DNA of 64,000 nt from an uncultured Chitinophaga sp. GTDB taxonomy: Bacteria; Bacteroidota; Bacteroidia; Chitinophagales; Chitinophagaceae. Position 1 is the first letter of the stretch. Every line of letters starts with the position of its first letter. The DNA lies in contig NZ_CALEJS010000019.1 of assembly GCF_937898475.1 (NCBI RefSeq), forward strand, positions 1-64,000, in the 5' to 3' direction. Below the pieces are notes generated by a model. The model did not search any database, was not told where the DNA came from, and was given only the letters and a program-made list of their open reading frames with translations. The translations under genes were made by a program, and so were the position numbers. Positions 42,469 through 52,216 of this stretch are shown piece after piece.

Positions 42469-43527
42469 ATGTTTGTAAAGAGATTAACAACACTCCTGGC
42501 CTGCAGCCTTTTGTTTATCACGATGGCGGGCGCACAGGGCAAATGGTCTGCCGCCAAGGCAAAAGAATGGTACGCTAAACAGGGCTGGCTGAAAGGAAGT
42601 AATTTCCAGCCCTCTACCGCCATTAACCAGCTGGAAATGTTCCAGGCCGAAACCTTTGATACCGCTACCATTAACCGGGAACTGGGCTGGGCGCAAAACC
42701 TAGGCTTCAATGTAATGAGGGTATACCTGCACCACCTGCTGTGGGTGGGCGATAAGGAAGGGTTCAAAAAAAGGCTGGATACTTATCTGGACATCTCTTC
42801 CAGGCACGGCATTAAAACCTTGTTTGTATTTTTTGACGATTGCTGGAACGATACTGCCTGGCTGGGTAAACAACCCGCGCCTAAAACAGGTGTGCATAAT
42901 TCCGGCTGGGTGAGAGACCCGGGCACGATGATCTACACCCACCCGGATACGATGAAAGTGCTGGAAGCCTATGTGAAAGACATACTGACCACTTTTAAGA
43001 ATGATGATCGTATCCTGCTGTGGGACCTGTACAACGAACCGGGTAATAACGGGCAGTTCGGTAAAAGCATGCCGCTGCTGCAAAATGTGTTCAGGTGGGC
43101 CTTTGCAGTAAGGCCTTCACAACCGGTATCAGCAGGTGTGTGGTCAGACGGGCCGAAGTTCGCGGCACTGAATAAATTCCAGCTGGAAAATTCTGATGTG
43201 ATCACCTACCATAATTACTCGTATATTGATGATCACAAGCATACCATTGATACATTGCGGAAATACGGACGGCCGCTGATCTGCACAGAGTACATGGCCA
43301 GGAGGAACGGCAGCTTATTCCAGCTGATCATGCCCCTGCTGAAAGCCGAAAATGTAGGCGCCATCAACTGGGGATTTGTAAGCGGGAAAACAAATACCAT
43401 ATTTGCCTGGGACACGCCAATACCGGATGGAAAAGAACCCAAACTGTGGTTCCACGATATTTACAGGAAGGATGGAACGCCTTTCAGCAAGGAAGAGGAA
43501 GCTTTTATCAGGAAGCTGTGTAAATGA
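42469..43527 (+). CDS. GH5-like endoglycosidase
   Basis: 352 residues from ATG 42469. The longer frame would overlap the sulfatase gene. Signal peptide LLACSLLFITMAGAQG. TIM-barrel landmarks: GSNFQPSTAINQLEMFQAET, LGFNVMRVYLHHLLW, KTLFVFFDDCWND, acid/base LWDLYNEPGN (Glu about 190), ITYHNYSY and nucleophile PLICTEYMAR (Glu about 274). This fits GH5-type or related clan A enzymes (xylanase/cellulase-like). It lies 4 bases after the sulfatase and 8 before the regulator gene. Confidence 0.85.
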   Translation: MFVKRLTTLLACSLLFITMAGAQGKWSAAKAKEWYAKQGWLKGSNFQPSTAINQLEMFQAETFDTATINRELGWAQNLGFNVMRVYLHHLLWVGDKEGFKKRLDTYLDISSRHGIKTLFVFFDDCWNDTAWLGKQPAPKTGVHNSGWVRDPGTMIYTHPDTMKVLEAYVKDILTTFKNDDRILLWDLYNEPGNNGQFGKSMPLLQNVFRWAFAVRPSQPVSAGVWSDGPKFAALNKFQLENSDVITYHNYSYIDDHKHTIDTLRKYGRPLICTEYMARRNGSLFQLIMPLLKAENVGAINWGFVSGKTNTIFAWDTPIPDGKEPKLWFHDIYRKDGTPFSKEEEAFIRKLCK

Positions 43528-43535
43528 TATAACGA

Positions 43536-46500
43536 ATGCAAAGTGTAAAACGACTGATCTTTTTTTGTCTGCTATTCCTACACTATCAGGGCATGGGGCA
43601 GCCTATACGTTTCCGGAACTATTCCGTAGCGGATGGGCTGCCGTCCAGCACTGTGCGGGCTATTACGCAGGATGACCAGGGCTACCTCTGGTTTGGTACC
43701 AAGAACGGGATCAGCCGTTTTGACGGCTACCAGTTCAAGAACTTCCAGTATAAAAAGAACGACAGCACTTCCCTGGGTAATAACTTTATTCACTGCATTA
43801 CCCGGGTAGACTCCACGCATTTGTGGATAGGCAGCGAGAACGGTATTTATATACTCAACCTGGAGAAAGAGCAGTTCTCGCATTTTGGTCCGCCGGATAT
43901 GCGATCCGTGTTCGACATCATGCGCGATAAAGACGGCATGGTATGGTTCACCTCGCGGCTGAGCGGGTTGTTCCGCTATGACCCTGCAAAGGGACAACTG
44001 CATAATTTCAAAGCCGGCAATTCAGGGCTGTCGGGCGACCAGGTAACCAAGCTGGCGCAGGATAATGATGGCAACATCTGGATTGGCAGCTATGGCAACG
44101 GTATCGATATCTACAACCCTTCTTCAGGAGCTTTCACTAACCTGCGCGCTGCCAACAGCGGCCTGAGTAATGAATACATCAACGCACTCTACAAAGGACG
44201 GGACGGTACCATGTGGGCAGGTACCATGAACGGCGGCTTATGCAAATGGCAGCCGGAACAGCGCAGTTTCCGCGTGTATCGCAGCAGTGCCAGTCCTTAT
44301 TCCATCAATGACGATATTGTACGGGCATTGTGCCAGGTATCGCCCGATAAGATCTATGTAGGCACAGAAAAAGGTTTAGCCGTACTGGATATTGCCACAG
44401 AGCGCTTTACCCGTTATACCAACCGGGGCAATGATCCCTTCAGCATCAGCGACAATGCCATTTACTCCCTCTTTCCTGATAAAGCGGGCATTATGTGGGT
44501 GGGTACTTTCTTTGGCGGAGCCAGTTACTTTAATGAAAAAGGCGCCGCTTTTGAATTGTATTATCCCACGGGAGAACCGCATGCTTTATCGGGACGTGCG
44601 GTCAGCAGTTTCCTGGAAGATGCGCCGGGCAAACTGTGGGTAGGTACGGAAGATGGCGGTTTGCAGTATTTCAATGCGACAACGCGCACCTTTCAGCAAT
44701 ATCCTTTTTCACCGGGTCAGCAAAAACTGTCTTATCATAACATCCACACCCTGCTGCGGGAGCAGGGCGGCAACATCTGGATCGGGTTATTTGCAGCCGG
44801 TATCAATGTGCTGAACCCGAAAACAGGCAGGGTGGAATATTTTCAGCATCAGCCGGGAAATATTCACTCGCTGAACAGCAATAATGTTTTCTGTATTTAC
44901 CAGGACAGGGACAACCAGATATGGATAGGAACAGACCGGGGACTGGATCTGTTTGACAGCGAACGGCGGGAGTTTACACGCGTACTGCAAGATGGAGTGA
45001 GCAATACCATCATCTATGATATTTACGAAGACAATAACAAAACGCTGTGGTTTGCTACCTATAACGATGGCCTGATCTACTACAACAAGAAAACCGACCA
45101 GTGGGATAAGGTGACGGCAGAAGGGATGAACAAGCTCACCTGCCTGTATGACGATCAGGAGGGCAATCTCTGGATAGGCTCAGATGGCGGCGGTTTGCAT
45201 AAGTACAACTTCGCTGCCAAACAGGTAGAACCTTATAACGACAAAACAGGCATCAGCGCAAATGTGGTGTATGGTATACAGGAGGATGATGCGGGCCTGA
45301 TCTGGATCACCACCAACAACGGCATTTACAGCATTGACCCGGTAAAGGGAAAAGCAAGACATTTCACGCCGCAGGATAACCTGCAAAGCCGCCAGTTCAA
45401 TTACAAGGCATTCTGCAAAATGTCTGACGGCAAGCTGTTTGCCGGCGGCATCAAAGGGTTCAATGCATTTTATCCTGAAAAGGTGTCTTCTGTTACAGAC
45501 AATATCCATGTATCATTTACCAATTTCCAGCTGTTTAACAGGGATGTGCCTTTGTCTGAAAAAGGGCCCTTACAGCAGCAGATCAACTATACAAAGCAGC
45601 TCGTATTGCGGCACAACCAGTCGGTGATGAGCTTTGAATTTGCCGCACTCAATTTCAGTGCGCCGGAAAAGCTAAGCTATGCGTACCGGATGGAAGGCTT
45701 TGATCCGGACTGGAACTATGTGGGCGATCAGCGTAAAGCAACCTATACGAACCTGTCGCCCGGCACTTATACGTTCAGGGTAAAGGCCACTGCAGATAAA
45801 GGCAACTGGGAGGTGCCTGAAACCACCATGCAGCTGATCATACGGCCGCCGTTCTACAAAACCACCCTGGCCTATATTATTTTTACATTACTCGCGCTGG
45901 GGGCTGCCTACGGTATTTACCGCTATTCTTTCAACTACATCCGCAGGCAGCACCAGATCAGAATGGAGCGGTTGAAGAACAAGGAAGAGCAGGAGTTCTA
46001 TGCCAGGAAAATAGAGTTCTTCACCGTGATGGCGCATGAAATAAGAACACCCCTGTCGCTGATCATTGCGCCCCTGGAAAAGCTGCTGAGCATGAACAAC
46101 TGGCGGCCCGAAGAAAAACAACAGCTGGCCATTATGGACGAAAACGCAGAACGCCTGATGGACCTGGTGAACCAGCTGCTGGATTTCAGAAGGATTGAAA
46201 GCGATGCATACGAGATCCGCAAGGAGCCGGTGGAGATCATATCACTGGTGCAGTCTGTTTATTCGCGCTTTTCTTCTTTGCCTTACCAGAAAGAGATTGC
46301 TTTTACAATGAGCACCCGCCTGAGCAGGCTGCAGTTACAGGCAGACCCGGAAGTGCTGAATAAGATACTGGGCAACCTGCTCATTAATGCATTCCGCTTT
46401 GCGAAATCGAAAGTAGATATCAGCGTTTTTGATATGGCAGGCGCGGAGGGAGAAGGCGCACGTTTATGCATCAGCGTGGAGGATGATGGCGCAGGTATTC

Positions 46501-47555
46501 CTGCCGCCCATATCAGGAACATCTTCAAGCAGTTCTTTACCACCGTTACAGATAATCCTGATCGCGGCAGCCCGGGTGGCACAGGTATCGGCCTGGCCCT
46601 TGCCAATTCACTGGCAGAGAAACATGGCGGCAGGCTGCTGGTAGAAAGCAGGGAAGGAGAGAAAACCATTTTTACGCTGGAGCTGCCTGTCAGCAGACAG
46701 CAGCCGGCGCCGCAGGAGCAGCAGGCCGAAGCGGCCGTTGTGGAAGATGAACGGCCCCTGGTACTGGTAGTGGAAGACGATCCGTCCATACAGGCATTCC
46801 TGGCAGACCGTTTCCGGGACAGCGGTTACAACGTGGTGAAAGCGGGCCATGGCAAAGCCGCCCTGGAGCTGGTGGAAGCGCATTCCGTTGACCTGGTGAT
46901 CTCTGATATCATGATGCCGGAGATGGATGGGCTGGAACTGTGCCACCATGTGAAGACCAATATAGACTATAGCCATATTCCCTTTATATTGCTTACGGCC
47001 AGGGGTAACAGCGAATCAGAGCTGAAAGGCATTGAGGCGGGCGCGGATGCCTACATCATGAAACCTTTTAAGTGGAAGCATATTGCGGCGGTAACGAAGA
47101 ACCTGATCGCTTCCCGTGAGAAGCTGCGCCAGAAATTCTCCGAGCAGCCCAACAGCGATGTGAGCGTACTGGCTACCAACAGCCGCGACAAAGCTTTCAT
47201 GGAAAAGGTGGTGAGCATTATTGAAGCGCGTATTATTGACTCGCAGCTTTCAGTAGAAGAGCTGAGCCGCGATATGGCCATGAGCCGTTCTAACCTGCAC
47301 AAGAAATTAAAATCCCTTTCGGGGTATGTGCCCAATGAACTGATAAAGCTGGTGCGGCTGAAGCATGCCGCCAAGCTGCTGCAGACAGCAGAACATACCG
47401 TTACAGAGATTGCTTATATGACGGGCTTTAGTGCTCCCTCTTATTTCTCCAAGTGTTTCCAGCAGCAGTTTAAGGTAACACCGCGGGAGTATGCAGAAAA
47501 GAAGATCAAACCTCATCCGCCGCATATAGAAGACCTGATGAAGGGCGAAAATTAA
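43536..47555 (+). CDS. hybrid two-component system regulator of the PUL (HTCS)
   Basis: 1339 residues. Signal peptide, Reg_prop propellers over about residues 25-690 (GYLWFGTKNGISRFDGY and similar repeats), Y_Y_Y domain about 695-760 and one membrane span near 775-795. HisKA follows with FTVMAHEIRTPLSLI (His about 834), HATPase with EDDGAGIPAAHI, a receiver with VISDIMMPEMDG (Asp about 1124) and a C-terminal AraC helix-turn-helix ending in IAYMTGFSAPSYFSKCFQQQ. Such HTCS proteins sense oligosaccharide and activate their PUL. Unusually it appears to be the last gene of the operon it should control. Confidence 0.96.
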   Translation: MQSVKRLIFFCLLFLHYQGMGQPIRFRNYSVADGLPSSTVRAITQDDQGYLWFGTKNGISRFDGYQFKNFQYKKNDSTSLGNNFIHCITRVDSTHLWIGSENGIYILNLEKEQFSHFGPPDMRSVFDIMRDKDGMVWFTSRLSGLFRYDPAKGQLHNFKAGNSGLSGDQVTKLAQDNDGNIWIGSYGNGIDIYNPSSGAFTNLRAANSGLSNEYINALYKGRDGTMWAGTMNGGLCKWQPEQRSFRVYRSSASPYSINDDIVRALCQVSPDKIYVGTEKGLAVLDIATERFTRYTNRGNDPFSISDNAIYSLFPDKAGIMWVGTFFGGASYFNEKGAAFELYYPTGEPHALSGRAVSSFLEDAPGKLWVGTEDGGLQYFNATTRTFQQYPFSPGQQKLSYHNIHTLLREQGGNIWIGLFAAGINVLNPKTGRVEYFQHQPGNIHSLNSNNVFCIYQDRDNQIWIGTDRGLDLFDSERREFTRVLQDGVSNTIIYDIYEDNNKTLWFATYNDGLIYYNKKTDQWDKVTAEGMNKLTCLYDDQEGNLWIGSDGGGLHKYNFAAKQVEPYNDKTGISANVVYGIQEDDAGLIWITTNNGIYSIDPVKGKARHFTPQDNLQSRQFNYKAFCKMSDGKLFAGGIKGFNAFYPEKVSSVTDNIHVSFTNFQLFNRDVPLSEKGPLQQQINYTKQLVLRHNQSVMSFEFAALNFSAPEKLSYAYRMEGFDPDWNYVGDQRKATYTNLSPGTYTFRVKATADKGNWEVPETTMQLIIRPPFYKTTLAYIIFTLLALGAAYGIYRYSFNYIRRQHQIRMERLKNKEEQEFYARKIEFFTVMAHEIRTPLSLIIAPLEKLLSMNNWRPEEKQQLAIMDENAERLMDLVNQLLDFRRIESDAYEIRKEPVEIISLVQSVYSRFSSLPYQKEIAFTMSTRLSRLQLQADPEVLNKILGNLLINAFRFAKSKVDISVFDMAGAEGEGARLCISVEDDGAGIPAAHIRNIFKQFFTTVTDNPDRGSPGGTGIGLALANSLAEKHGGRLLVESREGEKTIFTLELPVSRQQPAPQEQQAEAAVVEDERPLVLVVEDDPSIQAFLADRFRDSGYNVVKAGHGKAALELVEAHSVDLVISDIMMPEMDGLELCHHVKTNIDYSHIPFILLTARGNSESELKGIEAGADAYIMKPFKWKHIAAVTKNLIASREKLRQKFSEQPNSDVSVLATNSRDKAFMEKVVSIIEARIIDSQLSVEELSRDMAMSRSNLHKKLKSLSGYVPNELIKLVRLKHAAKLLQTAEHTVTEIAYMTGFSAPSYFSKCFQQQFKVTPREYAEKKIKPHPPHIEDLMKGEN

Positions 47556-47583
47556 AAAGGGCCGGCCATTAGGCCAGCCCTTT
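47556..47583. terminator. bidirectional terminator after the HTCS gene
   Basis: AAAGGGCCGGCC / GGCCAGCCCTTT, 11 of 12 paired with a four-base loop. The minus strand is followed by TTAATTTTCG and the plus strand by a short GTGTTATTTG. It separates the convergent HTCS and cytochrome genes. Confidence 0.75.
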
Positions 47584-47608
47584 GTGTTATTTGTCATTAA
47601 ACGTTAGC

Positions 47609-49579
47609 TTATTTCGCCGCTGTTTTACCGGTAGCCAGTGAATTGATCCAGGCCGCTATCTTCAGTGCCTCTGCTTTGGGCACGTTGGGCATAGGCGGCA
47701 TTTCTGTAGCATAACCGCTCCAGTTCTGAGGCTGGGGGTTATAGATCAGGCTTACGATCTTTTCATTGCTGTAATTACGTTTGGCTACATCCAGGAAAGC
47801 GGGGCCTACCTGCCTTTTGCTGGCATTGTGACAGGCAGCGCAGGTATATTTAGCCAGCAGTGGTTTCACCTCTTCATAAGTAGGCGCTACGACTGCTTTG
47901 GTGGCGGCAGCAGCTGTTTTTGCAGCTGTAGTTTTAGCTGTGGCGCTCTTTGCTTTGGCCGCCGCTTCAGCCGCTGCCTTTGCAGCTGCTTCGCTGGCAG
48001 AATTGCGGGTGCTCAGCTCAGTGGCTGCCAGGCGGTTCCCTTCGGGGATGTTGTGCAGGGTGTAGTACCCGGTAGGATGCACCAGCGAATAGAAATGATC
48101 TTTTTCGCGTACACCTTCCAGGGTGATGTTGTGCACATAATGCTTGCGCAGGTTGTCTACCACCAGCCTTACTTTCAGACCGTCTGCAGAAACCTTCACC
48201 CCTTTGATGGGGCAGGTTTCCACGTTCACCGGGGGACTGCCATACACGGGGTGATATTTGTAGGTAAAGCTTTCTACGGAGTAGGAGGCAAGATCGTTCG
48301 CAGATCTTTCATCTACCGGCTGCGTGAAAGTTATTTCAAAACCATCGGGCATTGCCTTGATGGTCTGCATTTCAAAAGGCGTTTTTTCGCGGTTCCATAC
48401 CAGTCGTTGTAAACCTTCGTTGGCTTCACCGGCAGAGCCCCAGCCGCGGTTGGTCTCACCTACGAACAGGGAGCCGTCTTTAGCCCAGGCCATGCGCAGC
48501 ACACCAGACTGGAAGCCGTTGCGGAAATCAAAGGCCACGCCCTGGTATTCGCCGTTCACTTTTTCCAGCTCTACGCGCATGATCTTGCTCTGGCCCTGGT
48601 CGCCCACCAGCAACTGGCCTGCAAAAGGACCGAAGCTGCCTTCGGGGATGGTCACGATCTCTGAATTGGAAATGCCTAATACGCCGTGTGGTAATATCAC
48701 TGCGGGGAGGCGCAGGGAAGGGATCTTTTCCTTTACTTCAGCGAGGGTAACGAATTTTTCATTCACTACATTTTCCGGCTTGATGTAACGTCCTTCTGCG
48801 TTCTTATTACGGCGCGGATCCACCAAAGCATACAGTTCTTCCGTGGTCAGTTTTACGGGAGAGTTGGGCATGTTGGTCCAGCGAAGCCCAGCGGGATGCC
48901 CGATGAAATCACCTTTCTTCACCTGCCATACGCCACCGGAGCCTACCCAGTCTCCCTGGTTATCGGTATAGAACAGTTCACCGTTGATCATGCCCAGTCC
49001 GCAGGGAGAGCGGAAGCCTGTAGCATACGGCGTCATTTGTCCGTCGGGGGTGATGTTCATCATCCATCCGCGCCAGGGTACGCGGCTTTCACCGCGCCAC
49101 CATTCTTCATCGCCGAAGGCAACGTTGGCGGATACAAAGAAAGAGCCGTCGGGCGCTATTTTAGGTCCGAAGCTGTATTCATGATAGTGGGCGGATAAAG
49201 GCCATGCATATACGGTTTCGTATACATCCGCTTTACCGTCCATGTTGGTGTCTACCAGTTTGGTAAGTTCGCCGCGCTGCGCGCAGTAGAGGGCGCCGTC
49301 TTTCCAGGCGAGGCCCAGCACTTCGTGCAGTCCGGAGGCGAATTTCCTGAAATAAGGCTTACGGCTGGTAGGATTTTCAACGATATAGATATCGCCGCGG
49401 CGGGTGCTCACGCCCAGGTCGCCGTTGGGTAACAGTACCAGTCCGCCTACTTCCAGCAGGGTACCCTCCGGGGAGCTCACTTTCACAATCTTCGAGAAAT
49501 CCTCTTCCTTGGGAGTTTCCTGCCCAAACGCGCTGCCCGACAGGACAGCGAGGAGCAATGTTTTATAGATCAGTTTCAT
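47609..49579 (-). CDS. sugar-dehydrogenase-like protein with C-terminal cytochrome c
   Basis: 656 residues with a signal peptide (LLLAVLSGSAFGQ). Residues about 30-420 form a propeller of the glucose/sorbosone dehydrogenase type (EVGGLVLLPNGDLGVSTRRG, GLAWKDGALYCAQRGELTKL). Then come an unassigned beta domain, an Ala/Lys-rich linker (about 540-570) and a cytochrome c with CAACHN (about 592) and axial Met in the EMPPMPNVP region. It is thought to oxidise sugars and pass electrons to heme. It lies 28 bases behind a DUF1080 protein gene, and the pair suggests oxidative sugar metabolism. Confidence 0.85.
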   Translation of the reverse strand: MKLIYKTLLLAVLSGSAFGQETPKEEDFSKIVKVSSPEGTLLEVGGLVLLPNGDLGVSTRRGDIYIVENPTSRKPYFRKFASGLHEVLGLAWKDGALYCAQRGELTKLVDTNMDGKADVYETVYAWPLSAHYHEYSFGPKIAPDGSFFVSANVAFGDEEWWRGESRVPWRGWMMNITPDGQMTPYATGFRSPCGLGMINGELFYTDNQGDWVGSGGVWQVKKGDFIGHPAGLRWTNMPNSPVKLTTEELYALVDPRRNKNAEGRYIKPENVVNEKFVTLAEVKEKIPSLRLPAVILPHGVLGISNSEIVTIPEGSFGPFAGQLLVGDQGQSKIMRVELEKVNGEYQGVAFDFRNGFQSGVLRMAWAKDGSLFVGETNRGWGSAGEANEGLQRLVWNREKTPFEMQTIKAMPDGFEITFTQPVDERSANDLASYSVESFTYKYHPVYGSPPVNVETCPIKGVKVSADGLKVRLVVDNLRKHYVHNITLEGVREKDHFYSLVHPTGYYTLHNIPEGNRLAATELSTRNSASEAAAKAAAEAAAKAKSATAKTTAAKTAAAATKAVVAPTYEEVKPLLAKYTCAACHNASKRQVGPAFLDVAKRNYSNEKIVSLIYNPQPQNWSGYATEMPPMPNVPKAEALKIAAWINSLATGKTAAK

Positions 49580-49607
49580 TTGTTAGTATTTGTTCTTCAC
49601 TTCCGGT

Positions 49608-51062
49608 TTAAAAAAGTATGGAATAGGCCAGTTTGCCTTTCACGGGCACGATCAGTTCCTGGCGGCCGTTACTCTGGCGCACCACAGGTTTGGCGCCGCC
49701 TGCGTCATCCAGCTGCAGGTAGTAAGCGCGGCCGTCTACTACGTACAGGCCGTTGGACTGCGCTACGATGCTGCTGCCTTCCGCCAGCTTTGCATAGAGG
49801 CCGTCTGTGGGATTTTCCACGTTCAGTTCGCGGCGCAGGCCGTGACCGTTGTCCATTACTTTAATAGCATCTGTAACGGCAGCGCCATAGATGAAGTAGC
49901 GGAAAGCCGGTTGATCTTTTTCGTCCAGCACATAGCCTTTGGGACGATAACCGGTACCAGTGCTGTCTGTTATCCAGGCTGCGTCGGGTGAAGACAGTTT
50001 TGCCAGGGCGAAGGCCGGTTTGCCAAAATACTGTACCGTACCGCGGGGACGGGAGCAGCCATTGCCCCTGTCGTGCCACATGGGGGTAGCATCGAGAAAG
50101 CCGCCGCGCCATACCTGTAGCAGCATGCCTTTGTCCAGGTCATAGGTATAATGCACCTGCAGCGGGCTGCCAACGGATACGGCATGCGGAATGCGTGCAC
50201 TGCCGGGGATGTCCATAAAGCTGCGCAGGATGGTGTTGGAAGCATTGGCGTCTACCAGGATCGGGTCAACGTCATCGCGACGGTTATGAGCGGTTTCCTT
50301 ATCCAGGTTGGAGGTGTTGATGCGGATATTGCGGAAAGCAACGGCGCCATGATCGCCCTGCAGGCGCAGGGGGCCGGTAGCTTTTTCGTCTCCGCCGCCG
50401 ATGGCGCCGCGGGTAGGGCCCATCAGTTCAACGTCGTCATGAATCAATACGCCGTTCAGCTCTACGCGCAGCATACGTGCGTTGGCGGTTTTATTACCGG
50501 CAGCATCGAAGCGGGGAGCGCGGAAAGCAATTTTTATGTGTTGCCAGAGGCCCGGGGCGCGGCTGGCGTTCACACGCGGCGCATAGCCTTCGTAGCCTTG
50601 CTGTCCTTCGGGGCGGCTGTCATCCCAGCGTTCATAAATGCCGCCGTTATCACCGGGGCGGGGGTTGGTAACGCTCCAGCTGTCCAGCAGCTGAATTTCG
50701 TACCTGCCCTGCAGATAAATACCTGAATTAGCGCCGGGGGCCATCATATAGTCCAGCTCCAGTTCCATATCGCCATATTCGGCCTGGGAAAACAGGTCCT
50801 GTCCGGGACGCTTTTTGTCGGGCAGGTTCACCAGCACGCCTGTTCCGTTGACGGGGAACAGCACATCGTGCTTGTTGAGGTCTGCACTAACATCAGCCGC
50901 AATCTGCCAGCTTTTACCAGGATCGCGGAAAGCGGAAAGATCCTGTAAGGAGATGTTGGAAGCCTGGGCTGCCGCAGTGCCGCTAAACACAATACCGGCG
51001 CCGCATAGGCATACAAAGCCTGTCAAAGACCGGCTTGTATTTCTTTTCGATCTAAGTACCAT
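49608..51062 (-). CDS. DUF1080 (3-keto-disaccharide hydrolase-type) protein
   Basis: 484 residues from ATG 51062. A signal peptide (LTGFVCLCGAGIVFSGTAAA) is followed by a jelly-roll domain typical of DUF1080: YGDMELELDYMMAPGANSGI, YLQGRYEIQLLDSW, GLWQHIKIAFRAPRFD, RGAIGGGDEKATGPLRLQGD and HGAVAFRNIRI. The C-terminal half (about 240-484) is a second, propeller- or lectin-like part. The DUF1080 fold is linked to cleavage of 3-keto-glycosides, products of sugar oxidation. First gene of a two-gene operon facing the PUL regulator. Confidence 0.85.
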   Translation of the reverse strand: MVLRSKRNTSRSLTGFVCLCGAGIVFSGTAAAQASNISLQDLSAFRDPGKSWQIAADVSADLNKHDVLFPVNGTGVLVNLPDKKRPGQDLFSQAEYGDMELELDYMMAPGANSGIYLQGRYEIQLLDSWSVTNPRPGDNGGIYERWDDSRPEGQQGYEGYAPRVNASRAPGLWQHIKIAFRAPRFDAAGNKTANARMLRVELNGVLIHDDVELMGPTRGAIGGGDEKATGPLRLQGDHGAVAFRNIRINTSNLDKETAHNRRDDVDPILVDANASNTILRSFMDIPGSARIPHAVSVGSPLQVHYTYDLDKGMLLQVWRGGFLDATPMWHDRGNGCSRPRGTVQYFGKPAFALAKLSSPDAAWITDSTGTGYRPKGYVLDEKDQPAFRYFIYGAAVTDAIKVMDNGHGLRRELNVENPTDGLYAKLAEGSSIVAQSNGLYVVDGRAYYLQLDDAGGAKPVVRQSNGRQELIVPVKGKLAYSILF

Positions 51063-51203
51063 AACGTTCAGTAAATGAGCCGGCAAGATAGTGATTGAAG
51101 CGGCTGGGTACAAGCCCGTTCATCAAAATGTGGGGACAATGTCTACAGAATTAAAAAGAAATCGGTTGCAAGAGCTTTATATTTGGAAAGCATGCCAAAT
51201 AAA

Positions 51204-51236
51204 AATAGGCTGTATCGCATATTGATACAGCCTATT
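51204..51236 (-). terminator. intrinsic terminator
   Basis: A perfect 13-bp stem AATAGGCTGTATC / GATACAGCCTATT with a 7-base loop. On the minus strand TTTATTTGGC follows. It ends the transcript of the gene at 51260-51706. Confidence 0.88.
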
Positions 51237-51259
51237 AGTAGGAACGTCCCCTTATCATC

Positions 51260-51706
51260 TCAAAACACAGGCGTTCTTTCAATAAATTTCCAGGTAGTTG
51301 CAGCGGTAGCCTTTACCTGGATATCTCCATTCGAAGAAAGTTCAACATTTTCAAGTGAATAAAATCCTGATCTGAAACCGGCGGGAAGGTCCAGTCCTTC
51401 TACCCGGGCAGTATCCGGGATGTTATTGCCGTCTCCTTCTGCAATAACTTCGAGGATGTCCAGCTGCTGCATGGGACAGAAATACAGCACCGCGCCGCTG
51501 TGTTCAAGGGCCAGGCGCACGGGGGATAGATTCGCTCTCACCGTTCCGCCATGGGACATTTTTTCTTCCTGCATTTTTTTCTGCAGCACCTCGGGTTGTG
51601 AGAAAGCAGTAACCGTTACATTGGAAGCAGTGGCGCCAGGAGCAGGCGCATAAGGCTGCCCTCCGCCACCTAAGAAATCCTGGAGGGCCGAAAATACCAT
51701 GTTCAT
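51260..51706 (-). CDS. hypothetical protein
   Basis: 148 residues from ATG 51706; the frame runs further upstream but with poor coding character. N-terminal helix NMVFSALQDFLGGGGQPYAP, then a Pro/Ala/Gly stretch. The body is beta-rich (SGAVLYFCPMQQLDILEVIA, LPAGFRSGFYSLENVELSSN). No signal peptide or recognised domain. The strong terminator behind it supports a real gene. Confidence 0.6.
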   Translation of the reverse strand: MNMVFSALQDFLGGGGQPYAPAPGATASNVTVTAFSQPEVLQKKMQEEKMSHGGTVRANLSPVRLALEHSGAVLYFCPMQQLDILEVIAEGDGNNIPDTARVEGLDLPAGFRSGFYSLENVELSSNGDIQVKATAATTWKFIERTPVF

Positions 51707-51971
51707 ACAAAAAGATTTTGATAATGATGCAAAACCCGAATAACGCGAAACCTGGTCTGTCGTGGAATTAAATAGATCGGCATTCAACCATTTCAGCACG
51801 AAATATCTCTTGCATAAACAGCTGCAATTAATGGGCCTGCCTGTAAGGAAAGCGGGTAATAAGCGGTTTTTTCTTTGCTTAAAATTTCGTAAATTCTGAG
51901 AAGCACGAAAGCAACCTGCTTAGCGGGAAAGCCGGACAGGCAATGTGTTTTGCAAGCAGGCCAGCATTTGC

Positions 51972-52195
51972 TGACAGATCGAAGGTGTTCGATGTAAGAT
52001 GACAGATTGAAGCCTCCACCTGACAGATGTACAGTGACAGATCGAAGGTGTTCGATGTAAGATAACAGATGTAGGTCTCCACCTGACAGATGTACCGTGA
52101 CAGATCAAAGATGTTCGATGTAAGACAACAGATATGCGTTGCCAGCTGACAGATGTACCGCTCCACCTGACAGCAATTCCGTGTAAGCGCATCCA
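51972..52195. repeat. 63-bp minisatellite with TGACAGAT words
   Basis: Full units start at 52021 and 52084, with partial units at 51972 and from 52147. Each unit is 63 bases and contains TGACAGAT twice plus TTCGATGTAAGA. Units differ by a few bases. As 63 is a multiple of three, the minus strand stays open as a 21-residue periodic frame (CQVETYICYLTSNTFDLS) over 51879-52196. That frame is Cys/Tyr-rich and low-complexity, so I read it as a chance product of the repeat. Confidence 0.8.
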
Positions 52196-52216
52196 TCTGC
52201 CGGATCAGCGGCTTTC

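Noticed and set aside
51972..52195. CRISPR array
   Set aside because: Units are contiguous 63-bp tandem repeats that differ among themselves, with no unique spacers, and no cas genes lie nearby.
51879..52196. 105-codon Cys/Tyr-rich repeat protein on the minus strand
   Set aside because: The frame stays open only because the 63-bp unit is a multiple of three without stops. A second minus-strand frame is open too, the composition is implausible and there is no start context.
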